A stretch of 64,000 bases of DNA from RGIG9115 sp045649825 (GTDB lineage Bacteria; Bacillota; Clostridia; UBA1381): NCBI GenBank assembly GCA_045649825.1, contig JAZRQO010000002.1, positions 1 to 64,000 of the forward strand, given 5' to 3'. The position numbers were made by a program, and so were the translations under genes. Position 1 is the first letter of the stretch. Each line of letters begins with the position of its first letter. Below, in pieces: positions 1 to 7,919 of the stretch. The notes beneath the pieces are model-generated. The model was not told the DNA's origin. It did not search any database and saw only the letters and a list, made by a program, of their open reading frames with translations.

Positions 1-67
1 CCTGTGGTTATAAAAAGCTTTTAGCTATGAGTAGAAAAAAGAAACCTCCTATGATATAATATATGCA

Positions 68-85
68 GGTTCGCCAACCGCATAA
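68..85. repeat. Inverted repeat flanking the IS transposase (partner 622-639)
   Basis: Bases 68-85 and the reverse complement of 622-639 match at 17 of 18 positions. Each arm is itself a small hairpin (GGTT, four-base loop, AACC). The arms lie 24 bases before the transposase start and 38 bases after its original stop. They could fold into a long stem in the transcript or be structured cleavage ends. Confidence 0.7.
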
Positions 86-109
86 AAGAATCAAAGGAGG
101 TAATCAAGA

Positions 110-583
110 ATGAAACTTGATACAGATAGTTTATCACATACGACGTGGAATTGCAAGTACCATATTGTATTTTCACCAAAATATCGTAGGCAAGTGATAT
201 ATGGAAAGATAAAGGCGGATATAGGAAATATATTGAGAAAATTATGTGAGTATAAAGGTGTGGAAATAATAGAAACAGAAACTTGTCCAGACCATATTCA
301 TATGCTTGTATCAATACCGCCAAAGTATAGTGTATCACAAATTATGGGATATTTAAAAGGAAAAAGTTCGCTTATGATATTTGATAGACATGCGAATTTG
401 AAATACAAATATGGAAATAGACAATTTTGGTGTAAAGGATATTATGTGGATACAGTCGGACGTAATAAGAAAGCAATTCAACAATATATATAGAATAAAT
501 TACAAGAAGATATAGCAAGCGACCAAATAAGCTTGCAAGAATACATTGACCCGTTTACGGGAGAGCTGATAAAAAAGGGCTAA
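110..583 (+). pseudogene. IS200/IS605-family Y1 transposase TnpA, interrupted by an amber stop
   Basis: The intact reading frame would encode a 157-residue HUH single-strand transposase. It begins after AAAGGAGG (95-102) and contains the histidine motif HIH in CPDHIHMLVS (about residues 60-70), FWCKGYYVDTVG, and the helix QQYI that carries the nucleophilic tyrosine. Codon 128 is TAG (491-493), most simply CAG changed to TAG, directly after QQYI. The downstream frame continues with recognisable family sequence (LQEDIAS, EYIDPFTGEL) to TAA at 581-583. The residue four after the tyrosine, usually Gln in this family, is Lys. Both changes argue for a dead enzyme; the 127-residue product would lack the end of the catalytic helix. 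Confidence 0.85.
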
Positions 584-593
584 ATAAAAGACC

Positions 594-609
594 GCCCCAC
601 TTGTGGGGC
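594..609 (+). terminator. Perfect 7-bp hairpin after tnpA
   Basis: GCCCCAC, two-base loop, GTGGGGC, ten bases after the transposase stop. No U-run follows, so it may be an IS structural hairpin rather than a true terminator. Confidence 0.4.
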
Positions 610-695
610 AGCCCGTAATAGTTATGCGGTTGGCAAACCGTTTCGGCGCGCCTTGAGGCGCCGCCAACAAAATAGCCTTATAGGCTAAGTGCAAG

Positions 696-714
696 CCACC
701 GGATTTACCAGTGG
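696..714 (+). repeat. IS200-type right-end hairpin
   Basis: CCACCGG and CCAGTGG form a 7-bp stem with one mismatch around a five-base loop, followed by TTATGAC. Position and shape match subterminal right-end hairpins recognised by Y1 transposases; assignment is by resemblance. Confidence 0.5.
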
Positions 715-720
715 TTATGA

Positions 721-1053
721 CTTTTGAATATGGGTTTTATGCGGTTTGTAGGAATTAAGATATACGATAAAACGTATGCATAAAAGCATAGGCGTTAGCC
801 AAACAGAATTAAAAACTCCTTATTTTTGGAGCTTTTTCAGCAATTGTAAAAGTTTTTTGATATTACTATTATTTTGAGCATACAATTAAATGTTTTCTAT
901 AAATGACATTTAGTGAGAATTCTCAAGAGATTTTAAAAGTTGTGACATTCGTTAACTTTATAACAATTCATATTTCACTCACTATTCTAATGTTTGTGCT
1001 GTATAATGTATAGATTAAATTTGAATATTTTTTCCTTATTTTATAAAAAACAG
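721..1053. other. Non-coding stretch between the IS and tRNA-Leu
   Basis: AT-rich with no supportable gene. It holds one terminator-like hairpin (811-837, AAAAACTCC / GGAGCTTTTT). Nothing else recognised. Confidence 0.5.
811..837 (+). terminator. Weak terminator-like hairpin
   Basis: AAAAACTCC, eight-base loop, GGAGCTTTTT. The stem is short and AT-flanked; it could stop transcription leaving the IS. Confidence 0.35.
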
Positions 1054-1082
1054 TTGACAATATAATGGATGTGTGGTATAAT
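1054..1082 (+). promoter_or_regulatory. Sigma-A promoter of tRNA-Leu
   Basis: TTGACA (1054-1059), 17-base spacer, TATAAT (1077-1082): full consensus, 14 bases before the tRNA. Confidence 0.85.
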
Positions 1083-1096
1083 ACCACCTGTTATAG

Positions 1097-1185
1097 GCCG
1101 ATGTGGCGGAATTGGCAGACGCCCGGGACTTAAAATCCCGTGGGAAGAGATTCCCGTACCGGTTCGACCCCGGTCATCGGCACCA
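1097..1185 (+). tRNA. tRNA-Leu (anticodon UAA), CCA encoded
   Basis: A class II tRNA of 89 bases. The acceptor stem GCCGATG pairs with CATCGGC, and discriminator A plus CCA follow at 1182-1185. The anticodon stem CGGGA/TCCCG encloses loop CTTAAAA, giving anticodon TAA at 1131-1133. The long variable arm (TGGGAAGAGATTCCC) is typical of leucine tRNA, and the T arm has GGTTCGACCCC. It should read UUA and, by wobble, UUG. It stands alone with its own promoter and terminator. Confidence 0.97.
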
Positions 1186-1186
1186 A

Positions 1187-1222
1187 AACAAAAAATCCTA
1201 TCATAGATAGGATTTTTTGTTT
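1187..1222 (+). terminator. Terminator of tRNA-Leu
   Basis: AAAAAATCCTATC, three-base loop, GATAGGATTTTTT: a perfect stem with a U-run directly after the tRNA. Confidence 0.9.
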
Positions 1223-1255
1223 TGAATTTTTCGTTATTCATTATTAAGATATAAT

Positions 1256-1432
1256 GTTACCCATATATCCTCTTGCTATACTCAGTGGGGAGAGGCCTGT
1301 TGTTTTTTGAACCCTCTGGTGAAATGTCTTATATCATTGTATCCTGACTGATATGCAACTTCTCAAATTTGTATAAAGTCCTGTTTCTAAAAGCTCCTTT
1401 GCACCGCTTATTTTGAGGTTGTTAATGTATGA
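1256..1432 (-). pseudogene. Remnant of an AraC/XylS-family regulator, C-terminal HTH domain
   Basis: Read on the minus strand, three frames in succession give typical AraC helix-turn-helix sequence: YINNLKISGAKELLETG, then I-stop-EVAYQSGYNDIRHFTR (TGA where the family has Arg, i.e. CGA changed to TGA), then KTTGLSPL after a shift in an A-run. The order and spacing match the two HTH units ending in the GLSP signature. At least two frameshifts and one nonsense codon show it is dead. No N-terminal part remains, since the tRNA terminator lies next to it on one side and prmC on the other. Confidence 0.75.
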
Positions 1433-1451
1433 TTTATTTTAAGTACATTTC

Positions 1452-2267
1452 TTAATTTTTTAATATTCCGAAAACTACTCTGTTTACTCCACATAAGTCT
1501 TTTGTAATTGAAATGTCTGTAAATTTTGATTTTAGAAGGTTTGAAACGTTATCTGATTGGTCGTGTCCCACTTCAAACAAAAGCTTACCATCTTTGTTTA
1601 AGAGTGTTGGTGCAAGTGATATAATGCGTCTGTAAAAATCAAGTCCGTCAAACCCACCGTCAAGTGCAGTTTTCGGCTCATATTCACGCACGTTTTTGTC
1701 AAGTGTATTAATAACTTCGGTTGGGATATAGGGAGGATTTGATACAATCATATCAAAGCTGCCGTAAGGTTTACTATTCATTATATCGCATTTTATAAAA
1801 TTTACATCTGTATTGTTAAGACGTGAATTTTCCTTTGCGACGGAAAGTGCAGTTTCACTTATATCAATCGAGGTTACTTTTGAATTTTTGCAGTAATTTG
1901 CAATACTGATTGCAACACAGCCTGAGCCTGAGCCAATGTCAAGTACCGTGCAGCTGTTATCTCCGATTTCTCTTATTGCAAGCTCAACCAGTGTTTCGGT
2001 ATCGGCTCTTGGAATAAGTACTGAAGGGGTAACTTTGAATTTTAATGACATAAACTCCGTTACACCTACAACGTATTGAAGGGGCTCCCCGCGTTTAATA
2101 CGCTCTGCCTTAGTGAGTATTTCCGTAGTCTTTTCATCTGATATTTTTTTGTCAGAACAAAGCATATAATCCGTAATGGATATATCAAGCACGCTTGTTA
2201 TAAGGAGCTGCGCGTCACGTCCTCCGATTTTTTCGGCTATCTCTTTTTTTAAATCTTTAATTACCAT
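1452..2267 (-). CDS. prmC: Peptide chain release factor N5-glutamine methyltransferase
   Basis: Methylates the glutamine of the GGQ motif in release factors RF1/RF2 using S-adenosylmethionine. The 271-residue length is normal. Visible are the N-terminal helical domain with RGEPLQYVVG (59-68), the SAM loop VLDIGSGSG (108-116) and the diagnostic NPPY (177-180) that binds the target glutamine. It is the last gene of a minus-strand operon and its start overlaps the end of the DUF1385 gene by seven bases, suggesting translational coupling. The prmC/DUF1385 neighbourhood is common in Clostridia; prfA is not present here. Confidence 0.95.
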   Translation of the reverse strand: MVIKDLKKEIAEKIGGRDAQLLITSVLDISITDYMLCSDKKISDEKTTEILTKAERIKRGEPLQYVVGVTEFMSLKFKVTPSVLIPRADTETLVELAIREIGDNSCTVLDIGSGSGCVAISIANYCKNSKVTSIDISETALSVAKENSRLNNTDVNFIKCDIMNSKPYGSFDMIVSNPPYIPTEVINTLDKNVREYEPKTALDGGFDGLDFYRRIISLAPTLLNKDGKLLFEVGHDQSDNVSNLLKSKFTDISITKDLCGVNRVVFGILKN

Positions 2268-3223
2268 TTGTCGTCGTTCTTGTCCTCTGGGATTACAGCT
2301 TTTATGGATTCGATTGCAACTTCAAGCTGACTGTCGTCAGGTTCTCTTGTGGTTAACTTCTGAAGCCAAAGACCCGGTTTTGTAAGCCATGAAACGCATT
2401 TGCTTTTACTTCTTCCTGCAAGCTTGATAATTTCATAAGAAATTCCAGCAACAACAGGGAGAAGTGCAAGTCGCATAAGAATACGGGGTATAATGGAAGT
2501 TCTCGGAAGCAGCGAGAAGATTATAATACTCACTACCATTACAAAAAGCAAAAAGCTTGTCCCGCATCGTGGGTGTAGCCTTGTATACTTTCTAACATTT
2601 TCTACAGTTAACTCCTCATTTGCTTCATAGCAGGCAATCGTTTTGTGTTCTGCGCCGTGGTATTCAAACACCCTTTTTATATCTTTCATTTGGGAAACGA
2701 GTGCAAGATAGCCAAGGAAAATCAGCATTCTAATTACGCCCTCACAAAGACTTGTAAAGGTCTTGGTTCCAACAAATGTAACTGAATCAAAAAGTGCCTC
2801 TACAGCCCTTGTTATAACTGTAGGTAAAAGAATAAATAGTCCCACGCTTAAAAATAAAGATATTATGAGTGAGAAGTATATTACAACATCTTTTATCTTA
2901 TCACCAAGCTTATCTTCAAGCCATTTTTCAAACTTGCTCTCGCTTTCGCCCTCTTCTTCAAGGTCTACAAACTCTGCAGAATACATAAGAGCCTTTATTC
3001 CGATTACCATACTTTCAAAAAAGTTAATACATCCTCGTATGATTGGAAGTTTAAGTATGAAGTTTTTCTTTTTTGTTCCGTTTTCATCAATCTTGGCAAC
3101 AATTTCTCCGTCAGGTTTTCTTACAGCAACTGCAGTCTTCAGTGGCCCACGCATCATCACGCCTTCCATAACTGCCTGACCGCCGATAGAAGTAATATGT
3201 TGCTCGCATTTTTTTTCAGACAT
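2261..3223 (-). CDS. DUF1385 (YqhQ-type) membrane protein
   Basis: A 320-residue protein with the family's N-terminal signature GGQAVMEGVMMRGP, two to four hydrophobic segments in the middle and C-terminal parts (around VVIYFSLIISLFLS, SFLLFVMVVSIIIF and LALLPVVAGIS), and the conserved HGAEHKTI motif. The biochemical role of the family is unknown. I place the start at 3223 because AAAGGA lies at good distance upstream; an in-frame ATG at 3241 overlaps the TGA of the preceding gene and would add six residues. It sits directly upstream of prmC. Confidence 0.88.
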   Translation of the reverse strand: MSEKKCEQHITSIGGQAVMEGVMMRGPLKTAVAVRKPDGEIVAKIDENGTKKKNFILKLPIIRGCINFFESMVIGIKALMYSAEFVDLEEEGESESKFEKWLEDKLGDKIKDVVIYFSLIISLFLSVGLFILLPTVITRAVEALFDSVTFVGTKTFTSLCEGVIRMLIFLGYLALVSQMKDIKRVFEYHGAEHKTIACYEANEELTVENVRKYTRLHPRCGTSFLLFVMVVSIIIFSLLPRTSIIPRILMRLALLPVVAGISYEIIKLAGRSKSKCVSWLTKPGLWLQKLTTREPDDSQLEVAIESIKAVIPEDKNDDKW

Positions 3224-3237
3224 TTTATTTAGTCCTT

Positions 3238-3744
3238 TCATTTTGATTTTCTCATCCTGGGTGCGATAAATTTTGTGTAGTATCCGATTAAGTAAGAGAG
3301 CAGATAGTCATATACACAAAGCGCAATAATTCCTGCCCATATGTTAAATATATCAAGTCCCAGTTTTTTTGTGATTAGTTTAACACCTAAACATAAAACT
3401 CCAAAATAAATTATTTTCAAAATCCATTCAATGGTAAGTTTACGTGTTTTTTCAATTACTGCTTTAAGTATGGGGTAGTAGCAAAGGCATCCGCAGTACA
3501 AGATTATCACAAGCCCCCCAAAGCCTGATTTTGGAAGAATAAGTCCTGCAAGGAGTGCAGATGAAATCCCGGAAAGCAAGGCAGTTTTGAAGGATTTGCA
3601 TTCAATGTACAGCACGCATGGTACAAAGGAGGCAAGAAATCCCATTACAAGCCTGCCTGTAGGAATAACCGAGCATCCGAATAAAAACAGAAAAGACAGA
3701 GCACAACCCATAGCACCGAGAGCAAGCTCTTTTGTTTTAGTCAT
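3238..3744 (-). CDS. Small multi-pass membrane protein, function unknown
   Basis: About 168 residues with five or six hydrophobic segments (for example ALSFLFLFGCSVIPTG, TALLSGISSALLAGLILP, LVIILYCGCLCYYPI, IIYFGVLCLGV, IWAGIIALCVYDYLLSYLIG) and a basic C-terminal tail. The overall shape resembles small substrate-binding (S-type) or DUF2232-like membrane proteins, but I see no diagnostic motif. The start is set at ATG 3744 because GAGAGG lies eight bases before it; an in-frame GTG at 3753 would overlap that site. It lies between the J-domain gene and the DUF1385 gene in the same operon. Confidence 0.75.
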   Translation of the reverse strand: MTKTKELALGAMGCALSFLFLFGCSVIPTGRLVMGFLASFVPCVLYIECKSFKTALLSGISSALLAGLILPKSGFGGLVIILYCGCLCYYPILKAVIEKTRKLTIEWILKIIYFGVLCLGVKLITKKLGLDIFNIWAGIIALCVYDYLLSYLIGYYTKFIAPRMRKSK

Positions 3745-3756
3745 AGTATGCACCTC

Positions 3757-4386
3757 TCAGCAACAGGAAATAAGGTCGCCACCCATACATTCGCAGCAAC
3801 AATCAGCGCAGATTAGGTTTGAGCAGCAGGAACAAGGGTCTGTGCCGCAACCGGACATAGTATCGTACTGACGGTAGGTAGTGTTTCTGTTTTCTACATT
3901 GTTAAGAGTAGAACGGTATTCAAGGTTATTCGGGTCCATCTGTACTGCTGTTCTAAGGTGTGAAATGCCTGAATCGTACATTCCCATATTAATCCTGCAA
4001 ACTCCCATAAGGTAATTCCACTCTGCATTTTTTGGAAGTGCGTTTAACATATTAATTGCCTGGGCATATTGCCGCATGCTGATTAACATTCTAACACTTT
4101 GAAAGCTTGCAGTGCCCGTATTATATCCTCTGTTGTAGTTTCCGTAACCACTATTTTGACTGTTCGTATATCCACCGGACCAAGAGGTGGAGTTGCTTTT
4201 AGTCAACATATCATATGCTTTGTTAATTTCTTTAAGCTTTTCGCTTGCAAGGTCTGCAAGAGGGTTATTAACGTATTTATCGGGATGATACTTTTTTACA
4301 AGCTCCTTATATGCCTTTTTTATTGTATCTTCATCAGCATTTTCGGGAACTCCCAATACTTCATATGGATTCAAATTATTACACAT
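3757..4386 (-). CDS. J-domain (DnaJ-like) protein with TPR region and Cys-rich tail
   Basis: 209 residues. Residues 6-67 form a J domain with the HPD tripeptide (34-36) that stimulates DnaK ATPase. A Gly/Asn/Tyr-rich linker follows, then a TPR-like segment (AINMLNALPKNAEWNYLMGVCRINMGMYDSGISHLRTAV) and a tail with about ten cysteines in CC and CxC arrangements. It lacks the DnaJ zinc-finger and client-binding domains, so it is a dedicated co-chaperone rather than DnaJ itself. Its start overlaps the end of the DUF5685 gene by eight bases; such J proteins are often found beside DUF5685, suggesting a shared job. The Cys tail may bind metal. Confidence 0.88.
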   Translation of the reverse strand: MCNNLNPYEVLGVPENADEDTIKKAYKELVKKYHPDKYVNNPLADLASEKLKEINKAYDMLTKSNSTSWSGGYTNSQNSGYGNYNRGYNTGTASFQSVRMLISMRQYAQAINMLNALPKNAEWNYLMGVCRINMGMYDSGISHLRTAVQMDPNNLEYRSTLNNVENRNTTYRQYDTMSGCGTDPCSCCSNLICADCCCECMGGDLISCC

Positions 4387-5233
4387 CCTTATTAAAATTT
4401 AAAATTTTATCTTGCTTTGATTTCAGACTTAAATACAGTATATTTTTAAGTATTTCTTCATTTTTGTAGAGTTTTAGAAGATTAAATCCCGATACTGCAT
4501 TTTCCAGAGTGAAGGTTAATGAAACTGATAGCCTGTCGGCAAGATTTTGTTTGTATTTATCATAATCCTTAATATCTGTATTCGGCAGGAATGGATTATA
4601 ATTTTTCTTTTTTATATCTTTATCAAGGTCGGAAAATGCATCCATTACGTATATCCAGCGTCCGATGTTATAACCGAGCCATGCGGCAGGACGTTTGTTC
4701 TCACCTGTAAAATCAGGTGAGAAAAGCTCCTCTGTGATTTTTGCAAAGCAGTCTGCAGTGCGGTCTATATCCGTTACATTCTGAGCTTCGAGGGAGGATA
4801 GCTTCTTAAGGTATTGTTTTATGCTTTCGGAAAGCCTTGGATACCGTTTTGAAGCTTTTTTGTACGACTTTCTGTATATCAAAAGCCCGAACAGGGCTTT
4901 TAAGGATTTATCATCCTTCCAATCATCCTTCATTTTGCTGTAATAAAGAAGCGCGGAAGCGTTAGCTGCATAATCAATTGCAGGATCGTTTTTCACATAT
5001 GTCCGCTTTGTAAACGGGTGCATTAAACATGGAGCAGTTCCGATTTCACAAGCTCTATCGGAAATTGAGCTTAAAAGCACAGCTAAAAAAGTCATATCAT
5101 AGCTAAGTCCAAGCCTTGAACTTTGTGAGCAGGTTTTTCCAAGTGCCTTGCAAAGGCCGCAGTAATACGACCTGAACATCATATAGTCACGGACCTTTAA
5201 ATCGTCCTTTAACACATTCACATAACCAAACAT
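4379..5233 (-). CDS. DUF5685 family protein
   Basis: A 284-residue, mostly helical protein opening with MFGYVNV and a short CGLC motif (25-28), further cysteines and a His in the first third (APCLMHPFTKRTYV). These features match the DUF5685 family of Clostridia, whose function is unknown; the clustered Cys/His residues hint at metal binding. It is the first gene of the five-gene minus operon ending with prmC and partly overlaps the J-domain gene, which suggests it is a client or partner of that co-chaperone. Confidence 0.8.
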   Translation of the reverse strand: MFGYVNVLKDDLKVRDYMMFRSYYCGLCKALGKTCSQSSRLGLSYDMTFLAVLLSSISDRACEIGTAPCLMHPFTKRTYVKNDPAIDYAANASALLYYSKMKDDWKDDKSLKALFGLLIYRKSYKKASKRYPRLSESIKQYLKKLSSLEAQNVTDIDRTADCFAKITEELFSPDFTGENKRPAAWLGYNIGRWIYVMDAFSDLDKDIKKKNYNPFLPNTDIKDYDKYKQNLADRLSVSLTFTLENAVSGFNLLKLYKNEEILKNILYLSLKSKQDKILNFNKDV

Positions 5234-5393
5234 ACAATTCTCCGCATTTTATTCTATATACACTATATCAGTATATATCCAAAATGAAAAAAATTCAAGT
5301 AGTTTTGCAAAAATTAAAATAAAGTTAACATTTATAGAATATATATTATAATATGCGAAATACTATATCCATAAAATTATGGAGTGATGAATT

Positions 5394-5837
5394 ATGAATA
5401 TGACAAAAGACGAGTATAACAGCTATGTAATGAGCAAGGCGAAAAAATCTCCCCTTTTAAAGGACGTGTTTTTTGCTTTTATAATTGGCGGGGGCATTTG
5501 CGTTTTTGGAGAATTTTTATCTAAGTTTTTTAAGAGCTTTGATTTGCCTGAAAAAACCGTAAGCACGCTTACCTGTGTAACCATTATTGTGATAGCGGGT
5601 ATCCTTACGGGACTTGATATTTTCCCTAAGATTGCAAAGGTCGCAGGTGCAGGCACAGTTGTGCCGATAACTGGTTTTGCAAATGCGGTTGTTTCTCCTG
5701 CAATAGAGGCTCATTCTGAGGGTATAGTTCTGGGTGTGGGTGCAAAGCTTTTCACAATTGCAGGACCTGTTATACTTTTTTCTACACTTTCTTCATTTGT
5801 ATGCGGTATAGTATTTTATCTTGTTAAAATTTTATAA
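5394..5837 (+). CDS. spoVAC: Stage V sporulation protein AC
   Basis: A 147-residue integral membrane protein with the SpoVAC signature AGAGTVVPITGFANAVVSPA followed by EGIVLGVGAKLFTIAGPV, and four hydrophobic segments. In Bacillus, SpoVAC forms a mechanosensitive dipicolinic-acid channel in the spore inner membrane. GGAG nine bases before ATG 5394 supports the start. Unusually, the usual partners spoVAD and spoVAEb do not follow; an M14 peptidase does. It may be an orphan copy or the genes may be split in this genome. Confidence 0.92.
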   Translation: MNMTKDEYNSYVMSKAKKSPLLKDVFFAFIIGGGICVFGEFLSKFFKSFDLPEKTVSTLTCVTIIVIAGILTGLDIFPKIAKVAGAGTVVPITGFANAVVSPAIEAHSEGIVLGVGAKLFTIAGPVILFSTLSSFVCGIVFYLVKIL

Positions 5838-5859
5838 ACAAAGTCAGGGAAGGGTTAAT

Positions 5860-6726
5860 ATGTACGATTATAATATTTTGAAAAATGAAATAGAATTGCT
5901 AAGCCCCGTTGCAACTGAGGTGACTTCAATAGGTAAAACTGCGATGGGAAGGGAGATATATTGCCTTAAAACGGGCAGAGGCGAAAAAAAGCTTGTTGTT
6001 ACGGGTGCACACCACGGTCTGGAATATATAACAGCTTGCTTTCTTATGAAATTTGTACGTGAGTATAATTCCGCCCTTATGAATGGTGGAAGACTTCTTG
6101 ATAGGGATGCAGTTGACTTGTTTACTGACGTAACACTTTATATTTTACCAATGGTTAATCCTGATGGTGTTGATATTGCAGTGAACGGTCTTGATATAAC
6201 AAACCCGGTTCACAGAAAACTAATCAGCCTTGTGGGAATACACAGCTTCAGAAAGGTTTGGCAGGCAAATGCAGCGGGGGTTGACCTTAATCATAATTAT
6301 GATGCATTGTGGCAGAATACTGTTACAAATCCCTCTCCAACTCTTTATGGAGGTAAATATCCTGAAAGCGAGGCTGAAACGGCGGCTGTGTGCGGTTTTT
6401 TAAGAGGCGTTAAGGCGGATATGCTTATATGCTTTCACTCACAGGGAAGAGAAATATACTATGATTTTGACGGAACGGTGGAAAAGAGAAGTGAATTGAT
6501 TGCAAAGAAAATGGGTGAAGTAAGCGGATATACACTTGGAAAGCCAACGGGAACTGCAAGCTATGGGGGATGTAAGGACTGGTTTATTAAGGAATTTGGA
6601 AATCCAGGATTTACTGTTGAAATGGCCATTGGTAAAAATCCTATACCTGTTGAACAAATAAATGAAATTTATCCTGAAAATGCAAGAATAATTCTTTCAG
6701 GGATGAACGAATTGTCGGGTACATAA
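5860..6726 (+). CDS. M14-family zinc carboxypeptidase (gamma-D-glutamyl-diamino acid endopeptidase type)
   Basis: About 288 residues. Zinc ligands are visible as HGLE (52-55) and the later His in ICFHSQG, and the catalytic Glu in FTVEMA. The NPDGVD motif is present. The substrate-anchoring site usually reading LNR is LNH (GVDLNHNYD), a variation seen in peptidoglycan-directed M14 members. No signal peptide is visible. AAGGG five bases before ATG 5860 decides the start, which lies 22 bases after the spoVAC stop, so the two are co-transcribed; a role in spore peptidoglycan recycling is an inference from this context. Confidence 0.88.
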   Translation: MYDYNILKNEIELLSPVATEVTSIGKTAMGREIYCLKTGRGEKKLVVTGAHHGLEYITACFLMKFVREYNSALMNGGRLLDRDAVDLFTDVTLYILPMVNPDGVDIAVNGLDITNPVHRKLISLVGIHSFRKVWQANAAGVDLNHNYDALWQNTVTNPSPTLYGGKYPESEAETAAVCGFLRGVKADMLICFHSQGREIYYDFDGTVEKRSELIAKKMGEVSGYTLGKPTGTASYGGCKDWFIKEFGNPGFTVEMAIGKNPIPVEQINEIYPENARIILSGMNELSGT

Positions 6727-6757
6727 AAGGAAATCCGCTTTTGCGGGTTTCTTTTTG
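6725..6757 (+). terminator. Terminator after the spoVAC/M14 operon
   Basis: GAAATCCGC, TTTT loop, GCGGGTTTC then TTTTT; one G-U pair. Confidence 0.85.
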
Positions 6758-6796
6758 ATTTGTTTTTTAAAAATTTATTAATTTTTCTTAAAACTA

Positions 6797-6825
6797 TTGC
6801 AATTTATATAAAAAAATAGTATCAT
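6797..6825 (+). promoter_or_regulatory. Putative promoter of ddl
   Basis: TTGCAA, 17-base spacer, TATCAT, 32 bases before the ddl start. Confidence 0.55.
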
Positions 6826-6857
6826 AAAAATATGTGAAATTGAAAGGAAATTTTATT

Positions 6858-7919
6858 ATGAAAAAGAATATATGTGTCCTGTTCGGAGGTATTTCCCCTG
6901 AACACGATATTTCTTTAAAATCAGTTACATCCGTAATACGAAATCTTGATAAAGATAAATATAACGTACATATGCTTGGTATAACAAAATCAGGAAAATG
7001 GCTTTTGTATACAGGTGATTACGAAAAAATCGAAGGCGGTTTCTGGGAGACGGAAAAGGATTGTCTTTTTAAGGCGATTATTTCCCCCGACACATCAGAC
7101 GGCGGCATTCTTGTATGGAAAAATGATGTTGTGGAGCTTATTAAGCTTGATTGCATTTTCCCTGTTCTTCATGGGGAATACGGTGAGGATGGCACTGTTC
7201 AGGGGTTATTTGAACTCAGTGGTATAAAATACGTCGGTATGGGAGTTCCCGGCAGTGCAAACTCAATGGATAAAACTCTATCAAAAATTGTGTTTGGCGA
7301 TGCGGGTATACCTCAAGCGGATTGGGTAACTGTTTTAAGCGGTGATGATTTAGATGAAAGAGTTGCCTTGATTGAGAAAAAAATAGGATACCCTTGCTTT
7401 ATTAAGCCTGCTTCTACAGGCTCATCTGTGGGAGTTGGCAAGGCTAACAACAGGGAAGAACTTAAAAGTGCTGTTTTGTATGCTCTTGAATTCGGAAGAA
7501 AGGTTCTGGTTGAAGAAAATATTGACGGCAGAGAAGTGGAATGTGCAGTTCTTGGCAATATTAATGCCGACGCTTCGGAGGTTGGCGAAATCGTACCAAT
7601 GGTAGAATTTTACGACTTTGACGCTAAATATAACGATAATACAACCGAGCTTCATATCCCTGCAGACCTTTTACCTGAAATCCGTGAGCAAATAAGGGAT
7701 TATGCTGTAAAGGCTTTCCGTGCTATGGATGGAATGGGGCTTTCACGTGTTGACTTTTTTGTGAGAAAATCTGATAATAAGGTTATTCTTAACGAAATTA
7801 ATACTCTCCCCGGCTTTACCAATATAAGTATGTATCCAAAACTGTGGGGAGCTTGCGGTGTAGGATATTCGGAGCTTCTTGACCGTCTTATAGAGCTTGC
7901 GGAGGTAAGAGTTAAGTAA
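6858..7919 (+). CDS. ddl: D-alanine--D-alanine ligase
   Basis: ATP-grasp enzyme making D-Ala-D-Ala for peptidoglycan; 353 residues. It opens with KKNICVLFGGISPEHDISLKS, has the ATP-binding KPASTGSSVGVGKA, the omega-loop FYDFDAKY whose Tyr is typical of true D-Ala ligases rather than D-lactate ligases, and the metal-binding NEINTLPGFT. AAAGGA upstream of ATG 6858 sets the start; an in-frame GTG at 6834 precedes this ribosome site. It leads an operon with the DUF1934 and S41 protease genes. Confidence 0.96.
   Translation: MKKNICVLFGGISPEHDISLKSVTSVIRNLDKDKYNVHMLGITKSGKWLLYTGDYEKIEGGFWETEKDCLFKAIISPDTSDGGILVWKNDVVELIKLDCIFPVLHGEYGEDGTVQGLFELSGIKYVGMGVPGSANSMDKTLSKIVFGDAGIPQADWVTVLSGDDLDERVALIEKKIGYPCFIKPASTGSSVGVGKANNREELKSAVLYALEFGRKVLVEENIDGREVECAVLGNINADASEVGEIVPMVEFYDFDAKYNDNTTELHIPADLLPEIREQIRDYAVKAFRAMDGMGLSRVDFFVRKSDNKVILNEINTLPGFTNISMYPKLWGACGVGYSELLDRLIELAEVRVK

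Larger units (their letters stand above)
1..720 (+). mobile_element. Decayed IS200/IS605-type insertion sequence
   Basis: A transposase-like gene with an in-frame stop sits between structured ends. The right end carries a stem CCACCGG/CCAGTGG (696-714) followed by TTATGAC, like the subterminal hairpin of IS200 right ends. The first bases of the window (CCTGTGGTTAT) resemble the 3' side of that hairpin, so the left end may lie just outside. Exact ends are unknown because this family inserts without target duplication. The element has no accessory tnpB within the window. Confidence 0.6.

Noticed and set aside
21..338. Antisense frame across the IS transposase
   Set aside because: It lies opposite a clear transposase frame and has no ribosome site or family likeness.
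491..493. TAG reassignment or suppression, given two interrupted genes (491 and 39678)
   Set aside because: TAG ends normal genes in the window, such as pyrB and the CmpB-like gene, with correct C-termini, so single nonsense mutations are simpler.
1041..1241. Minus-strand frame over tRNA-Leu
   Set aside because: It is a translation of the tRNA and its terminator.
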